The notes: a model not told the origin generated them from the letters alone. Counted from the first letter of the stretch, positions 42,828-54,535 are shown. The stretch is DNA of 64,000 bases from Ophiura sarsii (GCA_035610835.1 CM069459.1:24443636-24507635), one strand, 5' to 3'. A program made the numbers and translations.

Positions 42828-43159
42828 GTTGCCTGATGAGACCATTTAATGCTGTTCACCTTTTACATTTGAAATCATCCTCCAACTACACAATATATTA
42901 GTCATGTTACTAATGATTAATGTAAAACACACTGCTATATTGGTCTTCAAAACAATTTAATTCCTTTCGGAGAACGCATGAATCTATAAAGCTGTTTGTA
43001 TATTATGCTTTGAGGTAACCTTTACCTGCTTGCGAGAGTAGATGTAAATACTCTTTTAAAGGTTAAAGGTAGGTTTTTTTAAATTAAGTGATGTTTGAAT
43101 CAATTCCTTCATCTTCTGGGTTCACTTGAAGGAAAAACAAGTCTAGAATCATTGATAAG

Positions 43160-44990
43160 TTGATCATTGTCATTTGCCTTATATTGCATCGCATCACCTC
43201 ACCTCGCTTTGCATCGCTTTGACTCAACTCGCATCGCCTCACCTCATATCGCCTTGCCTCACCTCATATCGCCTTGCTCCCCTCTCCCTCCCCTTTGCCT
43301 GAACTTTTCTTTCACTGCTTCGCCTTGCCTTGTCTCACATTGCATCGCCTCACACCGGTATGCCTCGCATCGCATCACATCGCCTTGTCTTACATCACAG
43401 CCCTAACATTTGCCTTATGTCGCATCGCATCGCCTCCCCTCATATCGCCTTGCTTCCCCTCACCTCCCCTTCACTCTCCATCCCTTTTGCCTGAACTTTT
43501 CTTTCCCTGCTTCGCCTTGCCTTGTCTCACATTGCATCGCCTCACACCGGTATGCCTCGCATCGCATCGTATCGCCTTGTCTTACACCACAGCCCTAACA
43601 TTTGCCTTATTTCGCATCGCATCGCCTCCCCTCATATCACCTTGCTTCCCCTCACCTCACCTCCCCTCTCCCACTCCTTTGCCTGACCTTTCCTTTTCCC
43701 TGCTGCGCCTTTCCTTGTCTCACATCGCATCGCCTCACATCGCATCGCCTCACATCGCATCGCCTCACATCGGTATACCTCTCATCGCATCACCTTGTCT
43801 TACATTGCCTCTTTGCACTGCCCATCACGGCCCTAACATTTGCCTTATATTGCATTGCATTGCATCGCATCTCATCGCATCGCATCACCTCACCTCACAT
43901 CGCCTTGCTTACCCCCTCTCCACACCTCCCTTCTCCTTCCCTTTGCCTGACCTTTCTTTCCCTGCTTTGCCTTGCCTTACATTGCCTTGTCTCACATCGC
44001 ATCGTCTCACATCGGTATGCCTCGCATCGCCCTGTCTTACATTGCCTCTTTGCACTGCCCATCACGGCCCAAACATTTGCCTTACATTGCATCGCATCTC
44101 ATCGCATAGCCTCACCTCACATCACCTTGCTTACCCCTCTCCTCACCTCCCTCTTCTCCCCTTAACCTGACCTTTCTTTCCCTGCTTTGCCTTGTCTTAC
44201 ATTGCCTTGTCTCACATCGCATCGCCTCACATCGGTATGCCTCGCTTCACATCGCATTGCATCGCCTTGTCTTACATTGCCTCTTTGCACTGCCCATCAC
44301 GGCCCAAACATTTGCCTTACATTGCATCGCATCGCACCACCTCACCTCACATCGCCTTGCTTACCCCCTCCCCTCCCCTCTTCCCCCCTTTGCCTGACCT
44401 TTCTTTCCCTGCTTCGCCATTGCCTTGTCTCACATTGCCTTGTCTCACATCGCATCGCCTCACATCGGTATGCCTCGCTTCACATCGCATTGCATCGCCT
44501 TGGCTTACATTGCCTCTTTGCACTGCCCATCACCGCCCTAACATTGGCCTTATATTGCATTGCATCGCCTCACCTCAAATCCCCTTGCTTACCCCCTCCC
44601 CTCACCTCCCCTCTTCTCCCTTTTGCCTGACCTTTCTTTCCCTGCTTCGCCTTGCCTTGTCTCACATTGCATCGCCTCGCATCGCATCACCTTGTCTTAC
44701 ATTGCCTCATTGCACTGCCCATCACGGCCCTAACATTTGCCTTATATTGCATTGCATCGCATCGCATCATCTCACCTCACATCGCCTTGCTTACCCCCTC
44801 ACCTCACCTCCCCTCTTCTCCCCTTTGCCTGACCTTTCTTTCCCTGCTTTGCCTTGCCTTACATTGCCTTGTCTCACATCGCATCGCCTCACATCGGTAT
44901 GCCTCGCATCACAACACATCGCATCGCCTTGTCTTACATTGCCTCTTTGCACTGTCCCAATCACGGCCCAAACATTTGACTACTATGTTC
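43160..44990 (+). repeat. Pyrimidine-rich VNTR, ~190-265 bp units, eight copies
   Basis: The landmark GCCTGACCTTTCTTTCCCTG (or GCCTGAACTTTTC) recurs near 43296, 43489, 43681, 43945, 44166, 44392, 44625 and 44827. Within each unit a CATCGCATCGCCTCACATCG subrepeat and TTGCACTGCCCATCACGGCC recur. The plus strand has few purine-led stops, so frames of up to 298 codons stay open in all phases, giving Ser/His/Pro/Leu-rich translations with no domain. They are not genes. Confidence 0.9.
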
Positions 44991-44999
44991 TTACATCTC

Positions 45000-45065
45000 A
45001 AAACTTGATGGAGAAAATACAAAACTTGTTGGAGAAAATATAAAACTGTTTGGAGAAAATACATA
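45000..45065 (+). repeat. Short ~21 bp tandem repeat, three copies
   Basis: AAAACTTGATGGAGAAAATAC and two variants follow each other directly after the VNTR. No coding. Confidence 0.7.
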
Positions 45066-45623
45066 CCAAAATTACATAAAATTACAACAACGAAAACATT
45101 TATTGACCTGACCTAGCTTGCTGTTTTTTTTAATTTAAAAATGTCTCCCATGATGACGTAATCTAAATTGAAGTGACTTGATCGCAATTATGGTCAAACA
45201 ATCTCAAATTATGGAACAAAAATCCTAACAACTCAAACTCAAAATGGTTTTTTTTGTTCCAAACCCATTATCACCATCTGCTGACATTGAAGAAATATGA
45301 CAATAATTGGTCGACTTCCATTTGGATATAATCCCCATTACACACTAATCCCCTTTTTAACCCGATCTTTATCAGCACAGCTTGTCGCTATTACACACAT
45401 TTTATGATAATAAATATCAACAACGAAATGAGCAAAGTATAATTGAAATGATGGTTAAATCAAGCATGATGAAAAGTGGCTGGTCATGGGCGGGGCTAGG
45501 GCGGGGCAGGGAGGATTGTGGTATAAACCCAGTAATACTCCAATCAATAATAATGTAAGACATGAAATAGAGCATGATTAATAATGTGCCTTGGGTATTA
45601 ACTCTCTCACAAGCTGTTCTATT
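45066..45623. other. Noncoding, nothing recognised
   Basis: No gene or repeat family could be supported. A small GC-richer patch (GGGCGGGGCTAGGGCGGGGC) lies at about 45490. Confidence 0.3.
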
Positions 45624-45868
45624 ATTACGCTTTCCACACGGCAGGCGTCTGCAGACGACATTCCAAAATTTCATAAAATGTTTCAAAAATGTCAAAACTA
45701 TTGAATTTCATTACCATATTTGGAATCACCATGAAAAATGCATTGAAATAAGTACAAAAATGCCTAGTATTGGTTCAGTAATCCTTAAGATAGACTTTGG
45801 AAATTGGGAATAATTTCTGAAAAATCTGTTTTGTATATTGGTAAAACCAATAGCCGTGTGGAAAACAC
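45624..45868 (+). mobile_element. Family A element, copy 8
   Basis: TACGCTTTCCACACGGCAGG on the left and GCCGTGTGGAAAACACG on the right. The interior matches the consensus closely. Bases 45890-46040 hold a second, much degraded copy (GTACCAACATGCCTAG). Confidence 0.75.
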
Positions 45869-46522
45869 GTAAATTCACAATTGATTAATTCTACAAAGCC
45901 TAAAATGTACTGAAAATTTCAGAAAAATAACAAATCATGAGCATAATCAGAATGAGTGCGAAAAATGCATTCACATAAGTACCAACATGCCTAGTGTTGG
46001 TTCAATGGATCTTGAGATATCCATCAATATTTGAGTAGATGTGTCATTAATGTGCTTAAGGTTTCAATGCAAGCTGTTCAATTTGAAGGATACTCGCACA
46101 AAGGGTAAGGTTGCAATATTAGTCGGACATGTTACTAAGTGCTCGCTGCATAATCTCATTAAAAAGTGAGACATGTCTTTTTTTCTTTGTGCAAGCCCTT
46201 GTGAAAACCGGAAGGTGAAGGTGAAAAGGTTTTTTCCACACAATTTCCCAGGAGTCATACAGGGTTCCCTGGTCATAAAGGGTTTCCAACAAATTATTCA
46301 TACTTAAGTTTGAAAAACTAAGAAAATTGTGACCCATCACATCAAAACAGACCAGTTGTCTCCAAAAAAGGAAATTTATATTTTAATTTCATGTTACAAA
46401 CCAAATTTGTAGCTTTAAAATGACACACAACGTATTGAAATTAATTAACCTCAGCCCACTGTTCAAAACTGCTGCCAAAGAAAGGATGAAATTAAGTTAC
46501 TCAAGCTGAACTTTTTTCTTTA
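45869..46522. other. Noncoding with a degraded family A relic
   Basis: Apart from the relic at about 45890-46040, no feature is supported. The open frames at 46064-46340 (minus) show no domain. Confidence 0.3.
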
Positions 46523-46794
46523 GGCGGCTCAGGTAGGGTCAGTCGGTCGTGCTGTTTTTGTTGTTGTTGTTGTTTTGACCCCCCCCCCCCCCCCCCAACA
46601 AAAAAACCAACAAAAAAATCGGGAATTTTTGGTGAATTTAAAAATAAAAATAAAAATTAAAAAAAAAAGAGTTTTAAATTTCACAAAATTTCACCTACAA
46701 AATTTCACCAACAAAATTTCACCAAAATGTTCAACTAAAAATTAAAAATTAACATTTGAAAAGGCCCATACAACAGGGTGTTTTTTTGGACGCA
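46523..46794. mobile_element. Harbinger-like MITE with TTA flanks
   Basis: TTA at 46520-46522 and 46795-46797. Inside are CAGGTAGGGTCAGTCGGTC near the left and GGCCCATACAACAGGGTG then TTTTTTTGGACGC at the right. The left terminal repeat is largely deleted. A run of 18 C lies at 46579-46596. Confidence 0.55.
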
Positions 46795-46805
46795 TTACAC
46801 ATGCA

Positions 46806-46989
46806 AATACTGTAAAACATTATAATCTTGCATATTTAAAATGACTGCTGTTTTAGCGGGCATTTAATTTTTACTGTTACTTTCAATGGAAAATTGTCAG
46901 TCTTGCGGGAATTTAATTTTTACGAATCCACATCTCTTGCAAATTTCGTGAAATTAAATCCCTCGCGAGTTAAGTGGTTTTACAGTATT
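46806..46989. mobile_element. CTGTAAAAC-ended MITE, copy 2
   Basis: AATACTGTAAAAC on the left and GTTTTACAGTATT on the right are perfect inverted repeats over 13 bases. The interior has GGCATTTAATTTTTAC and a related GGGAATTTAATTTTTACG. No coding. Confidence 0.85.
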
Positions 46990-47435
46990 GCATCATAGAC
47001 ATTACAAACAGTAGTTAATTCCTATCAACTGTTAGAGAAGATTAAAACAGAGCACAGCACATTACCTACATAACATTTCAACACACATTTGTGCTAAGCA
47101 TGTTAGTAGTTCTCAAAAGAAACAATTCCAGTCAAACTTGAAATCCACCATTTTTTACAAAGTAGTATGTAATTTCTATCAGAAACAATTTTTTTCTTTA
47201 ATCTAAAATTCCTAAGAAAGCCAAATGTATGTTTATATTGTAATCACATCACAAGCTCTAAACCCAATAAAAAAAGTCTTCATAGCCAAATAAATACAAT
47301 TTTCCCGGTATAAATCATTCTGAGACACCTTGTATGATGATAAACGAAGCATGCTGGTACATAAATTGGTCAAGAAATGTTCTTTTGGGAAAACCTATGT
47401 TGTCATTCCATCCAGACAAGCAAAGCGTACCACTT
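46990..47435. other. Noncoding, nothing recognised
   Basis: No gene or repeat family could be supported. Confidence 0.3.
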
Positions 47436-48166
47436 AAGGCTTGTTCAGATGGTCACTAGTCTCCAGACTAGTTAGTCGCGTGCTTAAAAGTTCTAGCACT
47501 AGTCCAGACTGCCTGTCCAGATGACAATCTTAGCCTCGAGTGTTGCTTAATTCATGGCACATTTATTAATTTGGAAGAGCTCTGTTTGGGAATAGCGAAG
47601 GTAAATAAACAACATGGCAAGCACTCGATCGACCGAGATCCATTGTTTTCAATGCAATTCGGAATTTGCTGTTATTACTTTTGTTGACATGTATGATCGA
47701 AAGTTCCAATCATATTTTGCTTCAGTATGCATATTTTACCCTGTCGGACATTTGATCGAGTTGCAGACGATGAATGTGCAACTAAAAGATTGTGTGAGTG
47801 ATGACTGTCTTCGCTCAACATCATTTTTGCTACTGCAACTGTATGTGCATGATATGATCTGCATGTATACATATCCATTTTGCGCAAATATCTGGGTCAT
47901 AGGTCAAAGATCTCAAGTTCAATGAAGGATACGCATGGCAGACAAGTTCTCGACTAGCTCTCGATTAGTGCTTCAGGACTAGTTAACCGCTAGATTTTTT
48001 AGGGTTAAAATTCCAGCTTTAGACTCGAGGTGATTTACCATGACATGATTCATATGGCCGTTAACCGAATGCTTAATCTCGAGACAAACAAATTTGACGC
48101 TAAGTCTCGAGACTATAGCGTACATCGTCTAAACGCTCCGTTAGTGTGGTCTGAAAGTTGATGCCT
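47436..48166. mobile_element. MITE with AGGCTTGTTCAGAYGG ends, copy 1
   Basis: AGGCTTGTTCAGATGGTCACT on the left; a degraded inverse (AGTGTGGTCTGAAAGTTG, then ATGCCT) on the right. The subterminal parts are rich in ACTAGT and CTCGAGAC words in both orientations. A 103-codon plus-strand frame (47614-47925) and a 70-codon minus frame lie inside; neither has a recognisable transposase motif. A second element with the same right end is at 61518-61977. Confidence 0.55.
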
Positions 48167-48182
48167 GCCTGCCCAACTAGAG

Positions 48183-48290
48183 ATACAGCATTTTATTTAT
48201 ATCCAGCTTTGCTTCACTGCAAATACTCCTTCCATGTTTATTTTGAATTGACGGTATAAGAGGTTCATTCAAATATCAAGCCTTTTCAAT
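48183..48290 (-). repeat. Dispersed repeat, relative of 19083-19235
   Basis: Minus-strand TTGATATTTGAATGAACC, TCAATTCAAAATAAAC and AGTATTTGCAGTGAAGC match the 19 kb copy. It is cut at the right by a family A copy. Confidence 0.5.
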
Positions 48291-48296
48291 GCATTA

Positions 48297-48504
48297 CCTA
48301 AATACAAAACAGATTTGTCAGAAACCTTTCCCGACTTTCAATGTGTATCTTAGGGATTACTGAACCAATACTAGGCATGTTTGTACTTTTTTTAATGCAT
48401 TTCTCATGGTGGTAACAAATATGATAATTAATGTCAATAATGTTGAAACATTTTGTGAACATTTGGAATGTCGTCTGCAGACGCCTGCCGCATGGAAAGT
48501 GTTA
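48297..48504 (-). mobile_element. Family A element, copy 9, left end missing
   Basis: Consensus from TACAAAACAGATTTGTCAG through GTCTGCAGACGCCTGCC and ATGGAAAGTGTTA. The outer left terminus is lost at the junction with the preceding repeat. Confidence 0.75.
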
Positions 48505-49021
48505 TGGCGTCTTTGAAATTCTTTTTGCACCCTGACAATTGCATTTAGATAAAAGCCTGTGTCTATGTTTCCAATGTCCACAAGGACCACAAAACTATGG
48601 TCGTTATCTCCTTATGTAACTCATGACAACACTCGGCACTAAAGAATAAAGCAATGTGCTGTTTTACAGGTTGGGAATTAAAGGGGCATTGAGAGATTGC
48701 CCTGGGATGAGGGAGGGGCAGTTAGGTATAATGTTGTAATTATCGGTATGAACGAAGATGCAAATATGGGTGCTTTTTTTGGCCACAAATGCGGGCCCGC
48801 GCGGACCTGTGCTAAGAGTATCAAAATCACCAATTTCAGAGAAAAAGGGTGTCTTTTTCAACATCAGGGATGCTACTGGGTCCTTGAAAAAAATCTGAAA
48901 ATAGGCCGGCCCTGAGTTCAAGCGAGGTTCAAGCGGGGGTCAAGGGGAAGCGCCTCCTGCCAGGGATTGAGACCCACATCCAGCCCCACCCCCTCCAAAA
49001 CTCCACGGATCCAGAAAAATC
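48505..49021. other. Noncoding, nothing recognised
   Basis: No gene is supported. A GC-richer patch (GCGGGCCCGCGCGGACC) lies at about 48790. Overlapping frames on both strands there have no domain. Confidence 0.3.
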
Positions 49022-49281
49022 CAACAACAAAAAAAGTGTTGTGGTGTTTTTTTCTTCTTCCTTTTTTTTGAAGAAAAAATAAATCAGAAATTTGGTGGGA
49101 AAATCTTAAAAATCGGAATTCCAATTTAAATCGGAAAAGTGGCATCTCTGAACAACAACAAAAAAAGTGTTTGTTTTTTTTCTTCTTCCTTTTTTTTGAA
49201 GAAAAAATAAATCAGAAATTTGGTGGGAAAATCTTAAAAATCTGAATTCCAATTTAAATCGGAAAAGTGGCATCTCTGAAC
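49022..49281 (+). repeat. ~131 bp direct tandem duplication
   Basis: Two near-identical copies (about 49022-49152 and 49153-49281) share GTGTTTTTTTCTTCTTCC, TTTGGTGGGAAAATC and GAAAAGTGGCATCTCTGAAC. The second lost a few bases. The near-identity indicates a recent duplication. Confidence 0.85.
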
Positions 49282-49648
49282 ATGAATCCGTGCTAAGAGT
49301 TGCTTGGGCTGACAGTCATGTGTCATCATTAAAATAACCCCCAAAATGGTTGGCCTATGAGATACATTTACTAACAAAACTGAATCACTCATTTACTTCA
49401 TTCATTCATTTCAGTTTAAATTCTGTATGATTCTTGAGTTGTAATCCTAGTTAAGGTCACTTTTCCTTCTTTGAAAATCCGCATTAAGGTCAGTTTTTGA
49501 GAGTGGATTCACACTGATGATAACAACTTTTATACATACACAAGTGAATAGAATAGTATTGTTTATGATGAAAAATCGAAACATCAAAAAGTTGAAAAAT
49601 TCTTAAATTGGAAGCAGATTTTTATTATGATTTAGCAAAGTTCTGATT

Positions 49649-49773
49649 TTAATGCATTTCTCTTCATGATACCAACATGGTTATAAAATTCAATACAATT
49701 TTGACATTTTTAAAACATTTTGTGAAATTTTGGAACTGTCGCTTACAGATGGCTGCCGCATGGAAAGTGTTAA
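49649..49773 (-). mobile_element. Family A element, copy 10, partial
   Basis: Only the half nearest one terminus is clear: AAAACATTTTGTGAAATTTT, a mutated CTTACAGATGGCTGCC in place of the palindrome, and GCATGGAAAGTGTTAA. Confidence 0.65.
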
Positions 49774-50311
49774 TTCATGCATATACGTACTTGTGTGGGA
49801 AGCAAGAAGGTTATATTGTTTATCACTACACTATAGTGGAAAATCTGAGCTGTGCATGGGTTCCACAAGATGAGTATGCTTAGGGTTCAGTCATTGTGAG
49901 GATCAGTAAGCTTATAGATATAAAAAATACTTCAAGAATGATTGAATTAAGCGCAATGTAAAATTTGACCCCTGGGTTACCTGTGACTCAATGACAATTA
50001 CCAAATGTTCGCTTCTAATCAACTTGATAAAAAAAACCACCAGTAATAAGTCATGTCATGAGAGCAAACATAAACCCCTTTCACAAGTTTGGGAGCAAAC
50101 AAGTTTCACATTTAAATTTAAGATGACATTGGACCTGACTTCTTGAAAAATGTACCACTATCATTTAGTTTGAGACCAGTTAGAGCAATATTTCAAAATT
50201 TGACCCTTGTATGACCTTTAATCTCACCCTGCAAAATGTTCCCCTTATGATAAGATTCACTGTTAGTTTCTTCTGCAGGTAGCAGTAGCAGTACTATCTT
50301 GACAATATTTT
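49774..50311. other. Noncoding, nothing recognised
   Basis: No gene is supported. The last ~40 bases (GCAGTAGCAGTACTATCTTG) are degraded satellite units leading into the array. Confidence 0.3.
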
Positions 50312-52352
50312 TATTCTATGAAGATAGCATTACTATCTTATGAAGATAGCATTACTATCTTATGAAGATAGTGTTACTATCTTATGAAGATAGCATTACT
50401 ATCTTATGAAGATAGTGTTACTATCTTATGAAGATAGCATTACTATCTTATGAAGATAGTATTACTATCTTATGAAGATAGCATTACTATCTTATGAAGA
50501 TAGCATTACTATCTTATGAAGATAGTATTACTATCTTTTGAAGATAGCATTACTATCTTATGAAGATAGCATTACTATCTTATGAAGATAGTGTTACTAT
50601 CTTATGAAGATAGCATTACTATCTTATGAAGATAGTGTTACTATCTTATGAAGATAGCATTACTATCTTATGAAGATAGCATTACTATCTTATGAAGATA
50701 GCATTACTATCTTATGAAGATAGTGTTACTATCTTATGAAGATAGTATTACTATCTTATGAAGATAGCATTACTATCTTATGAAGATAGTGTTACTATCT
50801 TATGAAGATAGCATTACTATCTTATGAAGATAGTGTTACTATCTTATGAAGATAGTATTACTATCTTATGAAGATAGCATTACTATCTTATGAAGATAGC
50901 ATTACTATCTTATGAAGATAGCATTACTATCTTTTGAAGATAGCATTACTATCTTATGAAGATAGCATTACTATCTTATGAAGATAGCATTACTATCTTA
51001 TGAAGATAGTATTACTATCTTTTGAAGATAGTATTACTATCTTATGAAGATAGCATTACTATCTTATGAAGATAGTATTACTATCTTATGAAGATAGCAT
51101 TACTATCTTATGAAGATAGTGTTACTATCTTATGAAGATAGCATTACTATCTTATGAAGATAGTGTTACTATCTTATGAAGATAGTATTACTATCTTATG
51201 AAGATAGCATTACTATCTTATGAAGATAGTATTACTATCTTATGAAGATAGTATTACTATCTTATGAAGATAGTATTACTATCTTATGAAGATAGCATTA
51301 CTATCTTATGAAGATAGTATTACTATCTTATGAAGATAGTATTACTATCTTATGAAGATAGCATTACTATCTTATGAAGATAGCATTACTATCTTATGAA
51401 GATAGTATTACTATCTTTTGAAGATAGCATTACTATCTTATGAAGATAGTATTACTATCTTATGAAGATAGCATTACTATCTTATGAAGATAGTATTACT
51501 ATCTTTTGAAGATAGCATTACTATCTTATGAAGATAGTATTACTATCTTATGAAGATAGCATTACTATCTTATGAAGATAGTGTTACTATCTTTTGAAGA
51601 TAGCATTACTATCTTATGAAGATAGTATTACTATCTTATGAAGATAGTATTACTATCTTATGAAGATAGTATTACTATCTTATGAAGATAGCATTACTAT
51701 CTTATGAAGATAGCATTACTATCTTATGAAGATAGTATTACTATCTTTTGAAGATAGCATTACTATCTTATGAAGATAGTATTACTATCTTATGAAGATA
51801 GCATTACTATCTTATGAAGATAGTGTTACTATCTTTTGAAGATAGCATTACTATCTTATGAAGATAGTATTACTATCTTATGAAGATAGTATTACTATCT
51901 TATGAAGATAGCATTACTATCTTATGAAGATAGTATTACTATCTTATGAAGATAGTATTACTATCTTATGAAGATAGCATTACTATCTTATGAAGATAGC
52001 ATTACTATCTTATGAAGATAGCATTACTATCTTATGAAGATAGTGTTACTATCTTATGAAGATAGTGTTACTATCTTATGAAGATAGTATTACTATCTTA
52101 TGAAGATAGTATTACTATCTTATGAAGATAGTATTACTATCTTATGAAGATAGCATTACTATCTTATGAAGATAGCATTACTATCTTATGAAGATAGTAT
52201 TACTATCTTATGAAGATAGCATTACTATCTTATGAAGATAGCATTACTATCTTATGAAGATAGCATTACTATCTTATGAAGATAGTATTACTATCTTATG
52301 AAGATAGTATTACTATCTTATGAAGATAGTATTACTATCTTATGAAGACAGC
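50312..52352 (+). repeat. 22 bp hairpin satellite array, ~93 units
   Basis: About 2.04 kb of head-to-tail 22 bp units: the inverted repeat CTATCTT-ATG-AAGATAG plus a 5-base linker that is almost always CATTA, TATTA or TGTTA. A loop variant (TTG instead of ATG) marks a minority of units. The 17-base hairpin core is otherwise nearly invariant while the linker alternates. The unit order near 51361 partly recurs near 51691 (15 units later), so segments of several units have been duplicated. Stop codons (ATGAAGATAG) occur in each unit, so it is noncoding. Confidence 0.95.
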
Positions 52353-53667
52353 TTATAATCTTATATTTTAATGGTATCTTGTGGCTTAACTATATTTTGA
52401 GTTTGTAATAATTGGCCGTGATAACTCAAGCGGGGCTTTGTGTTTTAAAAGATCACCTTTATCCTCAGCCATAAACTGACGATTTTGATTCCCCAAGCAT
52501 GGGTGGACCTGTATGGGATTGTATTTATGTAACCTAGCGAGGGACCCCTAATTTTATCCATAACCCTAACCCAACCCTAACACATGTTACAATCCCACGC
52601 TAGGTTCCAAAATAAAAAATGGCGCAGCCTAACTGTGTATGTTTGTGTGTTTGTTTGTTTACACGGTCGGTCCGTACGGACACATGCTTGGATCCTGAAG
52701 GGACCAGACTCAATTTGAAATTTAAAAAAACATTAAAAAAGTGAAGTTATTGTACTAATGCCACGTGCCAGACTTCACCCTTATTCCTTGTTTTCAATCA
52801 TGTGGAATATAGATGCTTACAACTTAATTATATTGGAATGCCTCTCCCCAGCAAGATTTAACCCCTCGTGACCCCCTCCAACTAAAAAACAAGTCCTCAA
52901 TTAAGCCATGGCTAGACATGAGCACTATTTATAGTAGAACATTACACATTAACTCAATTAGACGCTATCGCTTTGCATATCCTAAAAAAGTTAGTATCCT
53001 TGGTTGATCTTGACTTTTACAGCTATCTTTAAAGTGTCCCTTGAGATTTACTAGCATCCTATGTGAACTATACATTCCGTACTTCATATAAAACGTAAAC
53101 TTGATATTTTGACGAGAAATACTGTGCAAAGACTAGGCTTGTTTGTACTCGTTTGAATGCATTTTTCGCACTGATTCCAAATATGGTCATGAAAGTCCTC
53201 AATTCTACAATGTTTAGGGAAAAACATGTTCGGGGAAAAGAAAACAACCATGAAATAGTTAACTGAATAATTTCCCCTGTTACCCTGTAGAATGTTAAGG
53301 AAATCAAACTAATGGTACTTAATATACAGCTAACTGCCTGTCATTAGGTAAAAGTGACACTTAGAACAGAGACAAATCGATGTCAAAGGTATAGAATGTG
53401 TATTCAGAGACTAAAATGAAGTCACTTAAGGTGGCGTCTCTCAGTCTAGTGAACTCTCTGATGACGGCTACAAAAATAAATGGTTTGGTTTATCTTCCGC
53501 ACTGATTTTCTCTCTATTTCTTCCCAGTATGTTATTTGGCTTGACATAATGATGGGTAAAAACAAAAAAAGGTTTACAAATAGGATGTCATATAATATTT
53601 CACAACCTTTTCACTTGATTGTTTTGTCATATGATATTTCACTACCTTTTCACTTGATTGTTTCAAA
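52353..53667. other. Noncoding, short telomere-like patch
   Basis: No gene is supported. AACCCTAACCCAACCCTAAC at 52562-52581 resembles three TTAGGG-type telomere units, too short to call an interstitial telomere. The palindrome GTCCGTACGGAC is at about 52670. Bases about 53130-53230 retain faint family A words. Confidence 0.35.
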
Positions 53668-53886
53668 AACTTGTAAAAGTGGAAATGTTTGTGCTACATT
53701 TTATTTTCGCACTTTTTGTGCTAAAATCAGCAAGCACGAAAATAGAAACACACAAATATATGTATTTTGTATGTAGGTCTATGAAAGGAAGCTCAAAATC
53801 GCAAAAATAACAACAAGCAAAATTGTTCAAAATTTGTAAAGCCCGAAAAAATTACATTCACAAAAAAATTTCACTTTTACAGTAAG
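53668..53886. mobile_element. CTGTAAAA-ended MITE, copy 3 (diverged)
   Basis: CTTGTAAAAGTGGAAATG on the left and ATTTCACTTTTACAGTAAG on the right are imperfect inverted repeats related to 17884 and 46806. The interior has TTTTCGCACTTTTTGTG and GCACGAAAATAG. Confidence 0.6.
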
Positions 53887-54441
53887 ATCAAAGGAGGAGG
53901 GATCTTAGCAACAACAAAAAAATTAAATTTTGAATGTCAACATTGTCAAAAGAAAAAACCTGCTTTATCTTGAATTTGGGGAAAAATAGCATATAATTAA
54001 GACTCTTTTTATAGAAAATACTTTTTCCCAATTTTTAAAAATTACAAGTGGGTGGTGATGGATAACAAAACTTTTTTTCCCTGTCCAATGTCAAATGTAT
54101 AGGGCCTTATACAACCCTAATGCATGGAGAGTGCTATCAGCAGGAGATGTTTGCTATTCAGAACATTATGTAAAATTATGTGCGACTAAAAGCAAGTGGC
54201 ATGGAATTTTCTACGTTTCATGGAAATATATGTTGTTTTTCTTGTATAAGGCAAGCAGTTCATACGATTTTAAAGTGTTGTGTGCCAGGTACAATGTCAA
54301 GTTCAAGTTTTATAACCCAATATTGGCATTGTTGACGATGAAGTTCTGCATTAGAAATGGCATTGAATGCACAAAAATGATGGAAAATATTCTAAAATCT
54401 GTTTTAGACATTTCTTCTCCACCTGTCCACGAGTTGTATAA
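53887..54441. other. Noncoding, unexplained 120-codon frame
   Basis: A plus-strand frame from 54095 runs to 54457, finishing inside the next MITE. It contains several Cys and aromatic residues (WHGIFYVSWKYMLFFLY) but no domain I recognise, has no splice or promoter context, and ends by reading into a repeat. Probably chance. Confidence 0.2.
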
Positions 54442-54535
54442 GGGCTATTCCATTTGAAATCCATACACCCCCTATGGAAGACATGACCTTAATCTTCCCC
54501 ACAGGGAGTGTGGATTTCAAATGGAGTCACCCCAT
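54442..54535. mobile_element. CTATTCCAGTTGAAAT-type MITE, half copy
   Basis: GGGCTATTCCATTTGAAATC, ACACCCCCTATGGAAGAC and GGGAGTGTGGATTTCAAATG match the left half of the foldback MITE. The right half is missing; a run of 18 C (54556-54573) follows shortly. Confidence 0.75.

Larger units (their letters stand above)
38430..42965 (+). repeat. Old long-unit tandem array with secondary insertions
   Basis: A ~250 bp module is repeated about five times. Its landmarks are TTAGTCATGTTAGCAATGAT, CACTTAATTTAATAGAGTTG, AATGTTACAGCCCAAATGTG, GAGCAAACTTAATTATGATG and TCCGTCTGGCTGAG. The third landmark occurs near 38575, 39356, 40639 and 41708; the first also near 42900. Between modules lie T/A-rich Harbinger-like MITEs and other insertions, so spacing varies from about 0.8 to 1.3 kb. 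No coding. Confidence 0.7.

Noticed and set aside
43274..44170. 298-codon plus-strand open frame, and similar frames of 283, 187, 147 and 118 codons to 45043
   Set aside because: They lie entirely in the pyrimidine-rich VNTR, are open in several phases at once, and translate to repeated Ser/His/Pro/Leu runs. The openness follows from base composition.
50312..52352. CRISPR-like array of regular repeats
   Set aside because: Units are contiguous 22-mers without unique spacers, in an animal-type genome; it is a satellite.
52562..52581. Interstitial telomere repeat (CCCTAA-like)
   Set aside because: Only about three imperfect units; too short to exclude chance.
54095..54457. 120-codon frame as a gene
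   Set aside because: It has no recognised domain, no splice or promoter context, and its stop lies inside a MITE copy.
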